Positions 19,621 to 28,408 are shown, counted from the stretch's first letter. The stretch is 64,000 bases of DNA from Vibrio bathopelagicus (GCF_014879975.1 NZ_CP062500.1:1302001-1366000); one strand, 5' to 3'. The notes: generated by a model from the letters alone, not told the origin. Translations and numbers: made by a program.

Positions 19621-22600
19621 ATGAAAGTATTTAGTAAGTCTCATTTAGCGACGTGTGTGCTAGCCACGATCCCTGTGATGGCGATGGCGAAAGACACTGA
19701 TAAGCTTGAAAAGCTCGGTTCTGAGACGACAGGCATTGAAATAGCCAAGCCTAACCAAGACCAAGACAGCTCGCGTATTTACTTAGAACAAGGTGCGATT
19801 TGGGCAAGCCGTGATATCGCCCGGTTCGATCCTGTTCTTGATGTGAGTGTAAGTGATGAATTGGAAGTCGAGCAGGGCGCTTTGCGGGATAGTGTCGGTT
19901 TTACAATCACGACCAATTACAGCTATTACATCAAAAAGTATCAGTTGGAAGTGTACAGAGTGGGGGACTTTGGTTTATCCGAACCCATTGTTGTTCTTAA
20001 TGGCGATCAATTGGCGAACGATTCTGATATCAATTGGGATGGTCAAACCGATGTTGACTACCAGTTTGAGGTCGGTGAACAACTGATGTTCCGCCTAAAA
20101 GCGTGGGATAAAGATGGCAACATGGATGTGACAACTGTCGGTGTTACCGACCTCGTGCGTCCCGATTCTGAAGTCGATATTGATCGAAATGATAACGATG
20201 ATGAAGAAAGCAAAGCGCGCAGTTACGGACGAGCAAAGCTAATGCGTCATAACATTCCGACAGATGCTGGTTTAGCGAAGTTTATAGGAACCGGCCTGAA
20301 AGGCGTTGATAAAGTCATCATCGGAGAAGATGAATTTGATGTTGAAGATGGCAACTTATACGCAGAACAGTATTTACCAACAGACTCCTACATTTTTCCG
20401 ACCAAAGTTGTGTTTGATAACGGTGATGAGCGCCGCTATAAACTTTATGTACGTATTCCTGATACGTATTATGCACACACAGGTTTGGCTGATCTTTATG
20501 TTGGTAAAAACAATGTTTCCGGCAACAGCGCTGCGTTGGGCGTCGATGATCAATATCAGGACGATATTTATAATCAAGGCCGTCTGGCGTATTTTGGTCA
20601 GGGTAAATTTGGCGATAAACTTCGCGTAACGACTCACTTTGATACTCGAGAGAGTGAGATAAAAGACATGTTCAAGCATCCATTCGCTTCAGATGACTCG
20701 GATGTATTCGATATCCTCGAAGACGACGATGAACTGTATTACGGAAACTATGGGGATAGCTCGAACATCGAAAAAGTCGTCAACACCAAAGGAAAGGTGT
20801 ACTTCAATGTTGAATACGACAAATCTCAATACCTATGGGGTAACTACAATACAGGTTTGACTGGCACTGAGAATAACGACTATAACCGTAGCCTCTATGG
20901 TTTTAAAGCCGATTATCGTACGCGAGACACGACACAGTACGGCGAAGACCGTTTGAATGTGGTTGGTTTTACCGCTGAAGCGGATTCCTTGTATGCGCAT
21001 GATGAGTTCTTAGGTACTGGAGGCTCTCTGTATTTCCTGCGCCATGGTGAAGCGGTGCCGGGAAGCGATAAAGTTTACGTAAAAGTAAAAGATGAATCGG
21101 GCTTAGTACAAAATGAAATTCCCCTTGAGCCGGGTGTGGACTATGACTTTGACCCATACCAAGGTCGAATCATTCTGACCAAACCTCTTGATAACATTCT
21201 GTCGGATAGCTTTGGTGGCGTGATTGAGAACAGCGATGACTATGAAAACTATCTGGTTGTGGATTACGAGTATGTACCACAAGGTTCAGATTCATTGGAC
21301 GCGATGTCTTACGGTGGTCGTGCGAAAGGTTGGATCAATGATTACATTGGAGTTGGAGTCACTTATGCAACCCAAGAAAAAGACAATCAAGACTACGAGT
21401 CTTATGGCACAGATTTAACGCTGCGTGCGACAGAAGGCACCTATATTAAAGCTGAGTTTGCACACAGTGAAGGTACTCAAACTGAATCTAACTTCGTTTC
21501 TACCGATGGTGGTTTAACCTTTACACCAATTGGTGATGCGTTAGAAGAACGTGAAGGTGACAGCATTCAAGTGACGGCTGTAACTAGCCTTTATGATCTT
21601 GCACCAACGATTTTTGGTGCAGTGGGTAATGATCTTAAACTTTGGTATCGAGATAAAGATGCAGGGTATAGCTACGCAAGCAGCAGTGATGATTTAGAAC
21701 AAGAAGCCTATGGTGCCGAGCTTCGTTTGCAAGCAACGGATCGCCTAGCTGTGCTGTCTCGTTTCTCTTCAAATGAAGAGCATGATATGGATGGTAACTT
21801 AGAAGCCGATACTGAAACCATCGAGATCGAGACTCAAGTGAAAATCACTGAACGCATCAAGATCTCCGCTGCGGGTCAGCAAACGGAAGAACTTAACCAA
21901 GACGACAAGCACAGTAATGCGACCTTGGCAGGCCTACGTTTGGACTATATGTGGGACAGTGACAACAGCGTATATGTAAAAGGGCAAACAACGGTTGACC
22001 AGTCTGAAGATTACGATGAGAACGACAGTGCATCTGTAGGTGCTGAGTTCCGTGTGTTGGACGACCTTAAGCTAGGTGGTGAATACACCAACGGTGACCG
22101 TGGAGAGGTGGCAGAGGCGACCGTGACTTACGATGTATCCGATGATCATTCCACTTATGTTACTTATGTTGACGATAACTACGAAGGCCAAAACAATGTG
22201 ATTGTTGGCCAACGTGCAGACTTAACGAGCAGCGTCGATTTCTATCAAGAAAACCAATTTGTCGATGAAAACGACGGACATGGCCGCATTGATTCATACG
22301 GCTTTGGCTATGACGCAACTGAAGATGTGGAAATGGGTATCGGTTATCAACTTGGTGAAATTGAAGATGACCAAAACATCACCACGGAGCGCCAATCCAT
22401 CAGTTTTAATGCTGCAATCGACCTTGATGATATCAATTTGAGCCATAAGCTCGAATACCGCATTGATAAAAGTGAAGATGATCCAGACATCGCTCAACGA
22501 GAGCTTCAACAAATCGTAACGACCAACCGTTATACGCATCATTTAACAGAAGAGTACACTCTGTTTGGCAAGTACAACTACTCCATCACCGAGAGTGAAA

Positions 22601-23136
22601 CTACGGGTGAGACCATGGCGCAATTCACGGAAGCTACTGGTGGCCTTGCGTACCGCCCTATCTACAACGATCGACTTAACTTGTTGAGCCGATACACCTA
22701 TATTGCGGATTTTGATCAACTGGATCGTGATGTTGATTATCAAGATGAAACGAGTCAGATCATCGAAATTGAAGCGATTTATTCTATTGATCAACATTGG
22801 GATATCGGCACCAAATACGCGCATAAAGACAAAGAAGAAGCATTTGAGCGAGCTTCTGGTGTCAACGAACTTATAAAAAGTGATATCGACCTATATGGAT
22901 TGAGTGCTTCTTATCGCGTGATGAAAGAGTGGGATGTGACGGGTGAATATCACTGGAAGACTGACACACTCAATGATGAACTAGAACATGGTGCTTTGAT
23001 CTCAGTGAATAAGCTAATTGGCGAGAATCTAAAAATGGGCATAGGTTACAACTTCTCTGCTTTTGATAGCGATTTAACCAATGACGATGATTATGATGCA
23101 TCCGGTGTGTTTATAAACTTGGTCGGTAAGATCTAA
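19621..23136 (+). CDS. Outer-membrane beta-barrel partner of the DUF11 protein
   Basis: A 1,171-residue protein that starts 27 bp after the giant gene. Signal peptide ends in AMA-KD. Residues about 50-190 form a soluble domain with IWASRDIARFDP and an acidic stretch. Residues about 200-560 hold conserved blocks (KFIGTGLKGVDKVIIG, LYVRIPDTYYAHTGLADLYVG, and a turn with DYDFDPYQGRIILT). Residues about 570-1171 are long alternating beta strands rich in Asp, Tyr and Thr, ending in GVFINLVGKI, as expected for a large outer-membrane barrel. The same order (DUF11 giant, then this protein type) is known to me from other proteobacteria without a defined function. Its job as exporter or anchor of the giant protein is inferred from the order and tight spacing. 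Confidence 0.7.
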   Translation: MKVFSKSHLATCVLATIPVMAMAKDTDKLEKLGSETTGIEIAKPNQDQDSSRIYLEQGAIWASRDIARFDPVLDVSVSDELEVEQGALRDSVGFTITTNYSYYIKKYQLEVYRVGDFGLSEPIVVLNGDQLANDSDINWDGQTDVDYQFEVGEQLMFRLKAWDKDGNMDVTTVGVTDLVRPDSEVDIDRNDNDDEESKARSYGRAKLMRHNIPTDAGLAKFIGTGLKGVDKVIIGEDEFDVEDGNLYAEQYLPTDSYIFPTKVVFDNGDERRYKLYVRIPDTYYAHTGLADLYVGKNNVSGNSAALGVDDQYQDDIYNQGRLAYFGQGKFGDKLRVTTHFDTRESEIKDMFKHPFASDDSDVFDILEDDDELYYGNYGDSSNIEKVVNTKGKVYFNVEYDKSQYLWGNYNTGLTGTENNDYNRSLYGFKADYRTRDTTQYGEDRLNVVGFTAEADSLYAHDEFLGTGGSLYFLRHGEAVPGSDKVYVKVKDESGLVQNEIPLEPGVDYDFDPYQGRIILTKPLDNILSDSFGGVIENSDDYENYLVVDYEYVPQGSDSLDAMSYGGRAKGWINDYIGVGVTYATQEKDNQDYESYGTDLTLRATEGTYIKAEFAHSEGTQTESNFVSTDGGLTFTPIGDALEEREGDSIQVTAVTSLYDLAPTIFGAVGNDLKLWYRDKDAGYSYASSSDDLEQEAYGAELRLQATDRLAVLSRFSSNEEHDMDGNLEADTETIEIETQVKITERIKISAAGQQTEELNQDDKHSNATLAGLRLDYMWDSDNSVYVKGQTTVDQSEDYDENDSASVGAEFRVLDDLKLGGEYTNGDRGEVAEATVTYDVSDDHSTYVTYVDDNYEGQNNVIVGQRADLTSSVDFYQENQFVDENDGHGRIDSYGFGYDATEDVEMGIGYQLGEIEDDQNITTERQSISFNAAIDLDDINLSHKLEYRIDKSEDDPDIAQRELQQIVTTNRYTHHLTEEYTLFGKYNYSITESETTGETMAQFTEATGGLAYRPIYNDRLNLLSRYTYIADFDQLDRDVDYQDETSQIIEIEAIYSIDQHWDIGTKYAHKDKEEAFERASGVNELIKSDIDLYGLSASYRVMKEWDVTGEYHWKTDTLNDELEHGALISVNKLIGENLKMGIGYNFSAFDSDLTNDDDYDASGVFINLVGKI

Positions 23137-23192
23137 GCCAGCCCCAAAGAGGGGTGAAAGTAGAGAGTTGAAAGTTGAGATTTGAGATTAAG

Positions 23193-24185
23193 ATGAAAAC
23201 AACAATTAGCCGAGTCATTTGTGTAATGAGCGCTTTGCTGCTTGCCGGCTGTGCAACTGATACATACGTGAGTCAGGAAAACCGAGACAAATTTGCAGGC
23301 ATAGATGTGTCTAAGTTTTTAATTAGCGAATGTTTAGCGCCAGAGCGAGAGGTACATATTGCCATCGCTGAGCACTTTGCCTTTGATAAATACAAATTAC
23401 GCGACCTCGATAAGATCAATTTAGATACGTTTGTAAAAGAGATCAGAGGCCTTAAAGGGCGAATTACGATTGTCGGCCACACCGATTACAAAGGTTCATT
23501 GGAATACAATCAACGCCTTTCGCAACGACGTGCCAAATCAGTCGCTGATTATTTACAACTCCATTTAGACCCAACGCAGTATGATTGGGAAGTGAAACAC
23601 CTTGGTGAGACTCAGCCTGTGTTGCTGGGTAAAACCGATAAAGACCGAGCGGAAAACCGACGTGCGTTTATTGTGTTTGAAGAGGCACAGAAGTACGAAG
23701 AAATGCCTTTCTGTGAACCGCCAAAGCCAGAACGTAAGGTTTACATGGCAATGACGCCGCACTTTGACTTTGATAAGTCGGTGCTTAAGCTGGAAGACTT
23801 AACGCAGCTCGATGACTTCACGTCTAAGCTGAACGGTTTGCAAGGTAGCATCATGGTCGCAGGACATACCGACCAAGCCGGTTCGGTTTCTTATAATGAA
23901 AAATTGGCTGAGCTTCGTGCTGAAACCGTTGTCGAATACCTCAAAACTAAACTCGACCCTAAGCAGTTCATTTGGGAAGTGAAGTCTTTTGGTAAGCTAC
24001 AACCTGCGATTAACGAACGTTCTGAAAAAGCAGATGCTTTAAACCGACGTGCGTTTATTGTGTTTAAAGAGTCGGATATTACTGCCGAGCAACAAGCGTT
24101 GTCTGGTAGTCAGCAACAAGCTCTTTCCGGTAGCCAGGAAGAAACTATAAGCACTGAGAACGAAGTAGGAATCGTAAACGAATAA
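23193..24185 (+). CDS. Lipoprotein with two OmpA-type peptidoglycan-binding domains
   Basis: A TTG at 23175 is possible, but the ATG at 23193 gives a clean lipoprotein signal with lipobox LLAGC (Cys20, Ala at +2), so outer-membrane attachment is expected. Two OmpA_C-like domains follow, about residues 45-160 and 175-290. Each has the FDFDK-type opening, GHTD and the NxxLxxxRAxxV helix with the Asp and Arg that normally hold diaminopimelate. The tail carries a short repeated QQALSGSQ. A double wall-binding module on a lipid anchor suits mechanical anchoring of a very large surface structure. It is the third gene of the cluster, 56 bp behind the barrel gene. An IS element begins 12 bp after its stop. 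Confidence 0.83.
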   Translation: MKTTISRVICVMSALLLAGCATDTYVSQENRDKFAGIDVSKFLISECLAPEREVHIAIAEHFAFDKYKLRDLDKINLDTFVKEIRGLKGRITIVGHTDYKGSLEYNQRLSQRRAKSVADYLQLHLDPTQYDWEVKHLGETQPVLLGKTDKDRAENRRAFIVFEEAQKYEEMPFCEPPKPERKVYMAMTPHFDFDKSVLKLEDLTQLDDFTSKLNGLQGSIMVAGHTDQAGSVSYNEKLAELRAETVVEYLKTKLDPKQFIWEVKSFGKLQPAINERSEKADALNRRAFIVFKESDITAEQQALSGSQQQALSGSQEETISTENEVGIVNE

Positions 24186-24231
24186 CCATTGAGCGTGTGA
24201 CCCGTCCTGATATGGGTTGACACTTGATTGA

Positions 24232-25038
24232 CTAAAACGCTCGATGTACTTCATCGGGCGTTTTGTATTTTAGAGCTGTGTGAGGCCTATATTCATTATA
24301 GATTTTTACTGATTCAGCGACCATTTTCTTTGCTTCATCTAAATCATTAGGCTTATTCAACAGATACTCCATCTTCAGTATTCCGTTGATCCTCTCTGCC
24401 AACGCATTCTGATAACAGTCATAGCCATCAGTCATTGAGCAAGATACATCATACTGTCGATGCAACTCTTGGTATTCAACAGAGCAGTACTGAACACCTC
24501 GATCTGAGTGATGGACAAGCTCACCTGTATTCTTCCGCTCTTTCAACGCGTTTAAAAAGGCCTGCTTGACCGTGCGAGCTTTCATATCATCACTTATGTG
24601 ATAGCCCACGATTTTTCTTGAGTAAGCGTCCGTCACTAAACTGAGATAAGTACTACCACGCCGCGTTGCTAGATAAGTAATATCGGCAACCCATAATTGC
24701 TCTGGACCTTCCGGTATTAAGCCTTCTTTGATTCGATTTGGATGGCAGTAAAAGCGATGATTACTGTTTGTGGTTCGATGGTAAGCCCTTCGATTCTGTA
24801 CTAATAATCGATTCATTCTCAGCAGAGAGAATAAGCGGTCTCGCCCGATTTCAATATCGTTTTGAGCAAGTAAATACTTGATCTTACGAGTCCCTATACG
24901 AGGGTGCATCATCCTTTGCTCCTTCACAAAACCGAGTACGGATTCATCTTTCTTTGTCTGATGAATTTCTGCAACACAGCGCTTGTAGAAAGCTTGTCGT
25001 GTAATACCTATGAAGTGACAAGCTTTAGTGACGGTCAA
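24232..25038 (-). CDS. IS3-family transposase OrfB (DDE integrase core)
   Basis: 268 residues from the listed ATG. The natural product is probably the OrfAB fusion made by a -1 frameshift in orfA. The N-terminal HTH_21-like part (GITRQAFYKR, RIGTRKIKYLL) precedes the rve/DDE core. The catalytic residues are Asp in LWVADITYLA, Asp in HHSDRGVQYCS and Glu in NALAERINGILK, and the end has YNEYRPHTALKYKTP. All are intact and in normal order and spacing for IS3 elements. It catalyses excision as a circle and reinsertion. Confidence 0.9.
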   Translation of the reverse strand: MTVTKACHFIGITRQAFYKRCVAEIHQTKKDESVLGFVKEQRMMHPRIGTRKIKYLLAQNDIEIGRDRLFSLLRMNRLLVQNRRAYHRTTNSNHRFYCHPNRIKEGLIPEGPEQLWVADITYLATRRGSTYLSLVTDAYSRKIVGYHISDDMKARTVKQAFLNALKERKNTGELVHHSDRGVQYCSVEYQELHRQYDVSCSMTDGYDCYQNALAERINGILKMEYLLNKPNDLDEAKKMVAESVKIYNEYRPHTALKYKTPDEVHRAF

Positions 25039-25436
25039 CTTTCTGACCGTTTTTTCCTTAATAACTCGGCCTTGCGCTTCTTTGAAATTCGGACTCCGAA
25101 ATCTCGATCCATGACTTTTACAACCGCTTCAAAGAACTGAGCTTTGAGCTGAGTTTCTTCTAATTGCTGCTCGAGTTCTTTGATTCGTTGCTCTGGGGTT
25201 TGAGTTGAGGAAGAGTTTGACATAGTCGCTCCTAACGCTCTCGATTGTTCTATTCCTTTAGACCAATCTAGTTGACCATGTTTGCGAAGCCAAACTAAAA
25301 CGGTAGAGCGACCTTGGATCCCATAACGTTCTTGAGCTTGCTTATAAGTCATTTCGCCTTTTTCAACTTGGCTTACGACTGCCAATTTAAAGGCAAGAGA
25401 ATAATCTCGTTGAGTACGTCTACTTGTTGTTTTCAT
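25035..25436 (-). CDS. IS3-family transposase OrfA (HTH and leucine zipper)
   Basis: The ATG at 25436 is preferred over the in-frame ATG at 25454 because GGAGAG lies six bases before it. The 133-residue product has an N-terminal HTH (YSLAFKLAVVSQVEKGEMTY, YGIQGRSTVLVWLRKHG). A coiled-coil/leucine-zipper stretch follows (EQRIKELEQQLEETQLKAQF), which normally mediates OrfA-OrfAB dimerisation and terminal-repeat binding. Its stop overlaps the start of orfB. Confidence 0.88.
   Translation of the reverse strand: MKTTSRRTQRDYSLAFKLAVVSQVEKGEMTYKQAQERYGIQGRSTVLVWLRKHGQLDWSKGIEQSRALGATMSNSSSTQTPEQRIKELEQQLEETQLKAQFFEAVVKVMDRDFGVRISKKRKAELLRKKRSES
25050..25055 (-). other. A6 slippery site for -1 frameshifting between orfA and orfB
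   Basis: On the reverse strand orfA reads AAA AAA CGG just before its stop. Slipping back one base at the A6 run leads directly into KTVRKLTVTKA, the orfB frame. This is the standard IS3 device for making the OrfAB transposase. Confidence 0.75.
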
Positions 25437-25501
25437 GACACTCTCCAATTTCATGTTGGAAATGTGTCAACCATATTTAGGACGGTACAGTTTAATAAGA
25501 A

Positions 25502-25525
25502 AAGGCTAGATTTATATCTAGCCTT
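25502..25525 (+). terminator. Intrinsic terminator beyond the IS element
   Basis: AAGGCTAGAT and ATCTAGCCTT form a perfect 10-bp stem with a 4-base loop followed by ATTTATG. The other strand also has a T-rich run. It lies 13 bp past the IS right end, so it plausibly was the original terminator of the giant DUF11 cluster before the IS inserted. Confidence 0.6.
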
Positions 25526-25724
25526 ATTTATGTCTCGTTCCAACAGCAAAGTGATATTCGAAACACAGAACCGTTGGCGATTTTGTTTTAACCAAGGAGC
25601 ACCTGATAAGTATTTTCTCCCTGCCCTCTCACAAGAGGTGAACTGGCTTTGTTTATGTTCATTGTGCATATAACTAAGTGGTAGCTAGACCCTTTATCGA
25701 ACATCTTGCCTGTTGTCACCTGTA

Positions 25725-25922
25725 TCAAAGCTGATCGTTTAACACCGATATAGATTCAACGTTGGAAGATGCATCAAAGCGAACATTGACTCGTACGTCT
25801 GCACGTTCAAAAGTCACATCATCAAAGTCAGTAGTCGCGATCTTGAACCCGTTCTTTGCGAATAGGCTGGTCACCATGGTCCTTTGCTTCTGTTCCATTG
25901 CATTTGTCAGTAGTTTATCCAT
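25725..25922 (-). CDS. Small hypothetical protein
   Basis: 65 residues from the ATG at 25922, which has GGAG eight bases upstream. A longer frame to 25958 lacks such support. The product is a soluble, mixed alpha/beta peptide without signal or membrane segment (MDKLLTNAMEQKQR; ERADVRVNVRFD). I do not recognise a family. It is monocistronic and separated by long gaps on both sides. Confidence 0.5.
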   Translation of the reverse strand: MDKLLTNAMEQKQRTMVTSLFAKNGFKIATTDFDDVTFERADVRVNVRFDASSNVESISVLNDQL

Positions 25923-26430
25923 TGTCGTCTCCGTTGGGTAACAGTATGCATATTGCAAAGATACAGGTAGCAGAGTATGAGATCAATTGCTTAATTGATA
26001 AGCTGTGTTGATATGTTCAATTAAGTGATTCCCTTATTTAGGTAACGAATGAAGGGGAGGGGCGATTGTTACGATATCTATGATAATGGGTGCATCGTGT
26101 GATGTGGATTCAGTAATTATTGAGTTCGTAATTTTTGTGAAGAAGTTGATTGAAATAAGTAGTTACAAAAGGAAGAAGACGCGTGGGCCGTAATAACGAT
26201 TGTTGTTGGGGAGTAACCAGCGTAGAAGTATAGCCGTCTATGATAACCTAAATAGACCCTGAGCCTTATTGTGTTATTTAGGTGGTGAATGTCATGGCGC
26301 TGTTGTTATAAGTGTTATTAATTCTACAGGCTTGATTTTAGTATTGGTTTGATTTATAAAATACCTGTTCATCAATAACTTCATGATTATATTAGTTTTT
26401 ACTAACCTTTAATAATATGGAGAAAAAGCG
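25923..26430. other. 508-bp intergenic region without a recognised gene
   Basis: No frame with a good ribosome-binding site was found. The only structure noted is a 9-bp perfect inverted repeat, ACCTAAATA (26246-26254) and TATTTAGGT (26275-26283). A further TATTTAGGT lies near 26035. The region presumably holds promoters for the divergent small genes. Confidence 0.4.
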
Positions 26431-26856
26431 ATGAACAAGAAAAAAACACGCAATAGGTTAGCGAATTTAGTACGGCTTCGTAAGTCATATCAGGCGTCTG
26501 ACTTTCTTGTAACTTCTAGTGAGCTACGGGTTAAGAAAGATGTTTATACCTTACGCAAGATTAAACAATTAGAAATTCGTCGATTGGGTCTCAAAGAAAA
26601 CGCAATCAATATCGTTTCATTGGCTTTGGTTCTCTCTGCTGCGACTTGGGCATTTGTACCTCAGTTCGGCTTGTACATGCTTGCACTGACTTTTATTTTG
26701 GCCTTTGTTTCATGGCGAAAATACGAGTTGCGTGCAGAGTTTAAGGGAGCAGATGAAACTGGTGATCAATGGGTGTCCGTGGCTCGCGGTTGTACTCGAG
26801 AAGAATTCCAAATATTGAAAAGCGTCGAATTGGCGTTACGCGACCAAGTTTCGTAG
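26431..26856 (+). CDS. Small two-helix membrane protein of unknown function
   Basis: 141 residues with a strong start (TATGGAGAAAAAGCG before ATG). A basic, soluble N-terminal part of about 55 residues (MNKKKTRNRLANLVRLRKSY) is followed by two adjacent hydrophobic segments, about residues 55-90, forming a hairpin. A charged cytoplasmic tail with SWRKYELRAEF follows. By the positive-inside rule both ends face the cytoplasm. No family recognised. It is monocistronic and has its own terminator. Confidence 0.65.
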   Translation: MNKKKTRNRLANLVRLRKSYQASDFLVTSSELRVKKDVYTLRKIKQLEIRRLGLKENAINIVSLALVLSAATWAFVPQFGLYMLALTFILAFVSWRKYELRAEFKGADETGDQWVSVARGCTREEFQILKSVELALRDQVS

Positions 26857-26892
26857 TACTTGAGCCTTGTAAGAGCAGGGGCTCGTTCGATA

Positions 26893-26923
26893 AAAAAGCT
26901 CGTCATTATTTGGCGGGCTTTTT
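26893..26923 (+). terminator. Intrinsic terminator after the small membrane protein
   Basis: AAAAAGCTCGTC pairs with GGCGGGCTTTTT (12 pairs, including G-U) across a 7-base loop and runs into ATTTTCT. Confidence 0.7.
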
Positions 26924-27050
26924 ATTTTCTGAAAAACATAGATCGAGCAAGTTACTTTTGTACGCCAGCGACTATGTGGGCAATCGTGATTTATATGAAT
27001 CTTAAGTCACGGCATTTAGGTGCCGTTCGGGTATTTGAAGTTAGAGGAAT

Positions 27051-27869
27051 ATGGTAGTGAATATGCGAGTAAATGAGAGTTCCTATAAAAGGTTCGTCCA
27101 GTTAGTTAGTTATGTTCTGATTCTATTGTTGAGCTATAGCCGGTTTTCCAATGCTCAAAGTATTGAGTTTCCTACTTGTGCTCAGGGTGAAGTCTTGAAT
27201 ACAGAGATCCACCTCTTTATTGATGAATCTGTGTTGTCCGAGTACTCCCAAGCATTCATTGCTTCTAAAATTGCCACATGGGAAAGCTATTCGAATCTGG
27301 TGTTGAAGAACTCATGTATTCCAATGACGAGAAAGGTAACTAAAGTGACTTATACGCCGGCAATCGATAACCTTTGGTTCCAAGATTTGGGTGCTGCAGA
27401 GAGGTTATTGAAACTATCGATTGAAGAGCCTATACCGGAAGCTACGCAAGAGGGAGTTCCGATTTTTAAAGGGATTGTATTTTCTAATTATAATTTCAGT
27501 TTTGAATCCGGTTACTGTGGTGTTTCATCTTCAGTATCTTACTTTTTCTCTTTGGCGATAAACTGTCCTGATTACTTGATGGAGCACGAAATTGGCCATT
27601 TGAGTGGTGCTAATCACGACTATAAAACATTATTGAAAGACTCTGATAGCATCGAAAGTTACATTTCTGGAACGTATCCAAGAGCTCCCCAATATTCCTT
27701 TGGCGCAACTTGTGCTGATAGAGGAACAGTGATGTCTTATGAACGAGATGTAATACCTGCTTATTCCAGCCCGGACATCAGAGTGGATGGCATAAAGTGC
27801 GGAGATAGCAAACACCACAACAATGCGAGAGTGCTTAGAGAGTTCGCACAAACCTATTTAATTCAATGA
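27051..27869 (+). CDS. Secreted metzincin-like zinc metalloprotease
   Basis: The extended zinc motif HEIGHLSGANHD fits the metzincin rule HExxHxxGxxH/D. A Met-turn (GTVMSYE) follows about 50 residues later, which together point to an M12-type (reprolysin/astacin-like) protease. The Cys-rich context suggests disulfides. The N-terminus has a hydrophobic signal segment ending near RFSNAQS, so the protein is exported. AGAGGA stands close before the ATG at 27051; GTG 27057 and ATG 27063 are alternatives. 272 residues make it a minimal catalytic domain with little propeptide. It is an orphan gene converging on a pilin-like gene. Substrate unknown. Confidence 0.75.
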   Translation: MVVNMRVNESSYKRFVQLVSYVLILLLSYSRFSNAQSIEFPTCAQGEVLNTEIHLFIDESVLSEYSQAFIASKIATWESYSNLVLKNSCIPMTRKVTKVTYTPAIDNLWFQDLGAAERLLKLSIEEPIPEATQEGVPIFKGIVFSNYNFSFESGYCGVSSSVSYFFSLAINCPDYLMEHEIGHLSGANHDYKTLLKDSDSIESYISGTYPRAPQYSFGATCADRGTVMSYERDVIPAYSSPDIRVDGIKCGDSKHHNNARVLREFAQTYLIQ

Positions 27870-27886
27870 CAACCTTATTCTTAGGT

Positions 27887-28408
27887 TTAGTTATCAGGTT
27901 CGTCGTCTACAGTAACCTCACCATTCATCGAGTTATAATTGATGGAGAGCCCTGGAACGACTCTGTAGTGGTAGATGCATTGATCGGTCTGAATGTATTC
28001 CGCAATGTAGTCGGTTTCTTCAGGTGAATTGAAACTAGAAATACTAGGTGGATCGAGGAGCAGTGCGCCCCATACCGAAATGCAGTCTTCAGCGTTATCT
28101 AATCTTGGAGATTCTTCGGGTAAGTGCCATTGTTGGGCTGGATACCCCCATTCATTGAAGTCAAGCTGGCCGGTCGCGGAGTCATCATAGATAGGGACAT
28201 TCGTGGAAGCACCGCCACCGTTTGAGGTTAAATTTTTTGAATAGGCAAGATCGACACCTGTTTTAAAAGAAGCGCCGGTACCTTTAACAACTGCAATATG
28301 AGAATCGGTACTTACGTTAAGGAACCTTGGAGCGGCAGTTACGGCGAGTATTCCAAGGATTACAATAACGACCACAAGCTCTATAAGTGTAAAACCGTTC
28401 TTTTTCAT
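27887..28408 (-). CDS. Type IV pilin-like protein with prepilin cleavage/methylation motif
   Basis: The 173-residue protein begins MKKNG-FTLIELVVVIVILGILA, a textbook prepilin leader. PilD-type peptidase cuts after Gly5, Glu5 of the mature chain is present, and a hydrophobic polymerisation helix follows. The globular part has one Cys pair region (EDCISVW...TDQCIYHY), as in MSHA-like and minor pilins. No assembly ATPase, platform or other pilin is nearby, so it may be a minor pilin or pseudopilin served by the cell's other type IV systems. Located next to a secreted protease, but convergent with it. Confidence 0.82.
   Translation of the reverse strand: MKKNGFTLIELVVVIVILGILAVTAAPRFLNVSTDSHIAVVKGTGASFKTGVDLAYSKNLTSNGGGASTNVPIYDDSATGQLDFNEWGYPAQQWHLPEESPRLDNAEDCISVWGALLLDPPSISSFNSPEETDYIAEYIQTDQCIYHYRVVPGLSINYNSMNGEVTVDDEPDN

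Larger units (their letters stand above)
24198..25489 (-). mobile_element. Intact IS3-family insertion sequence, about 1.29 kb
   Basis: Two overlapping reverse-strand frames (orfA, orfB) are bounded by imperfect inverted repeats of about 26 bp. The left end is 24198-24223 and the right end 25464-25489. They share TG at the tip, CCGTCCT and GGTTGACAC. The tips follow the IS3 rule TG...CA. No convincing 3-5 bp target duplication was found in the flanks, so ends may be off by a few bases. Both frames are open and the DDE triad is complete, so it is probably functional or recently active. Confidence 0.85.

Noticed and set aside
24190..25495. Target-site duplication around the IS
   Set aside because: Flanking bases next to the inverted-repeat tips do not show a convincing 3-5 bp match, so none is claimed.
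26846..27057. Short forward frames between the membrane protein and the protease
   Set aside because: They overlap the terminator and have no supporting start signals.
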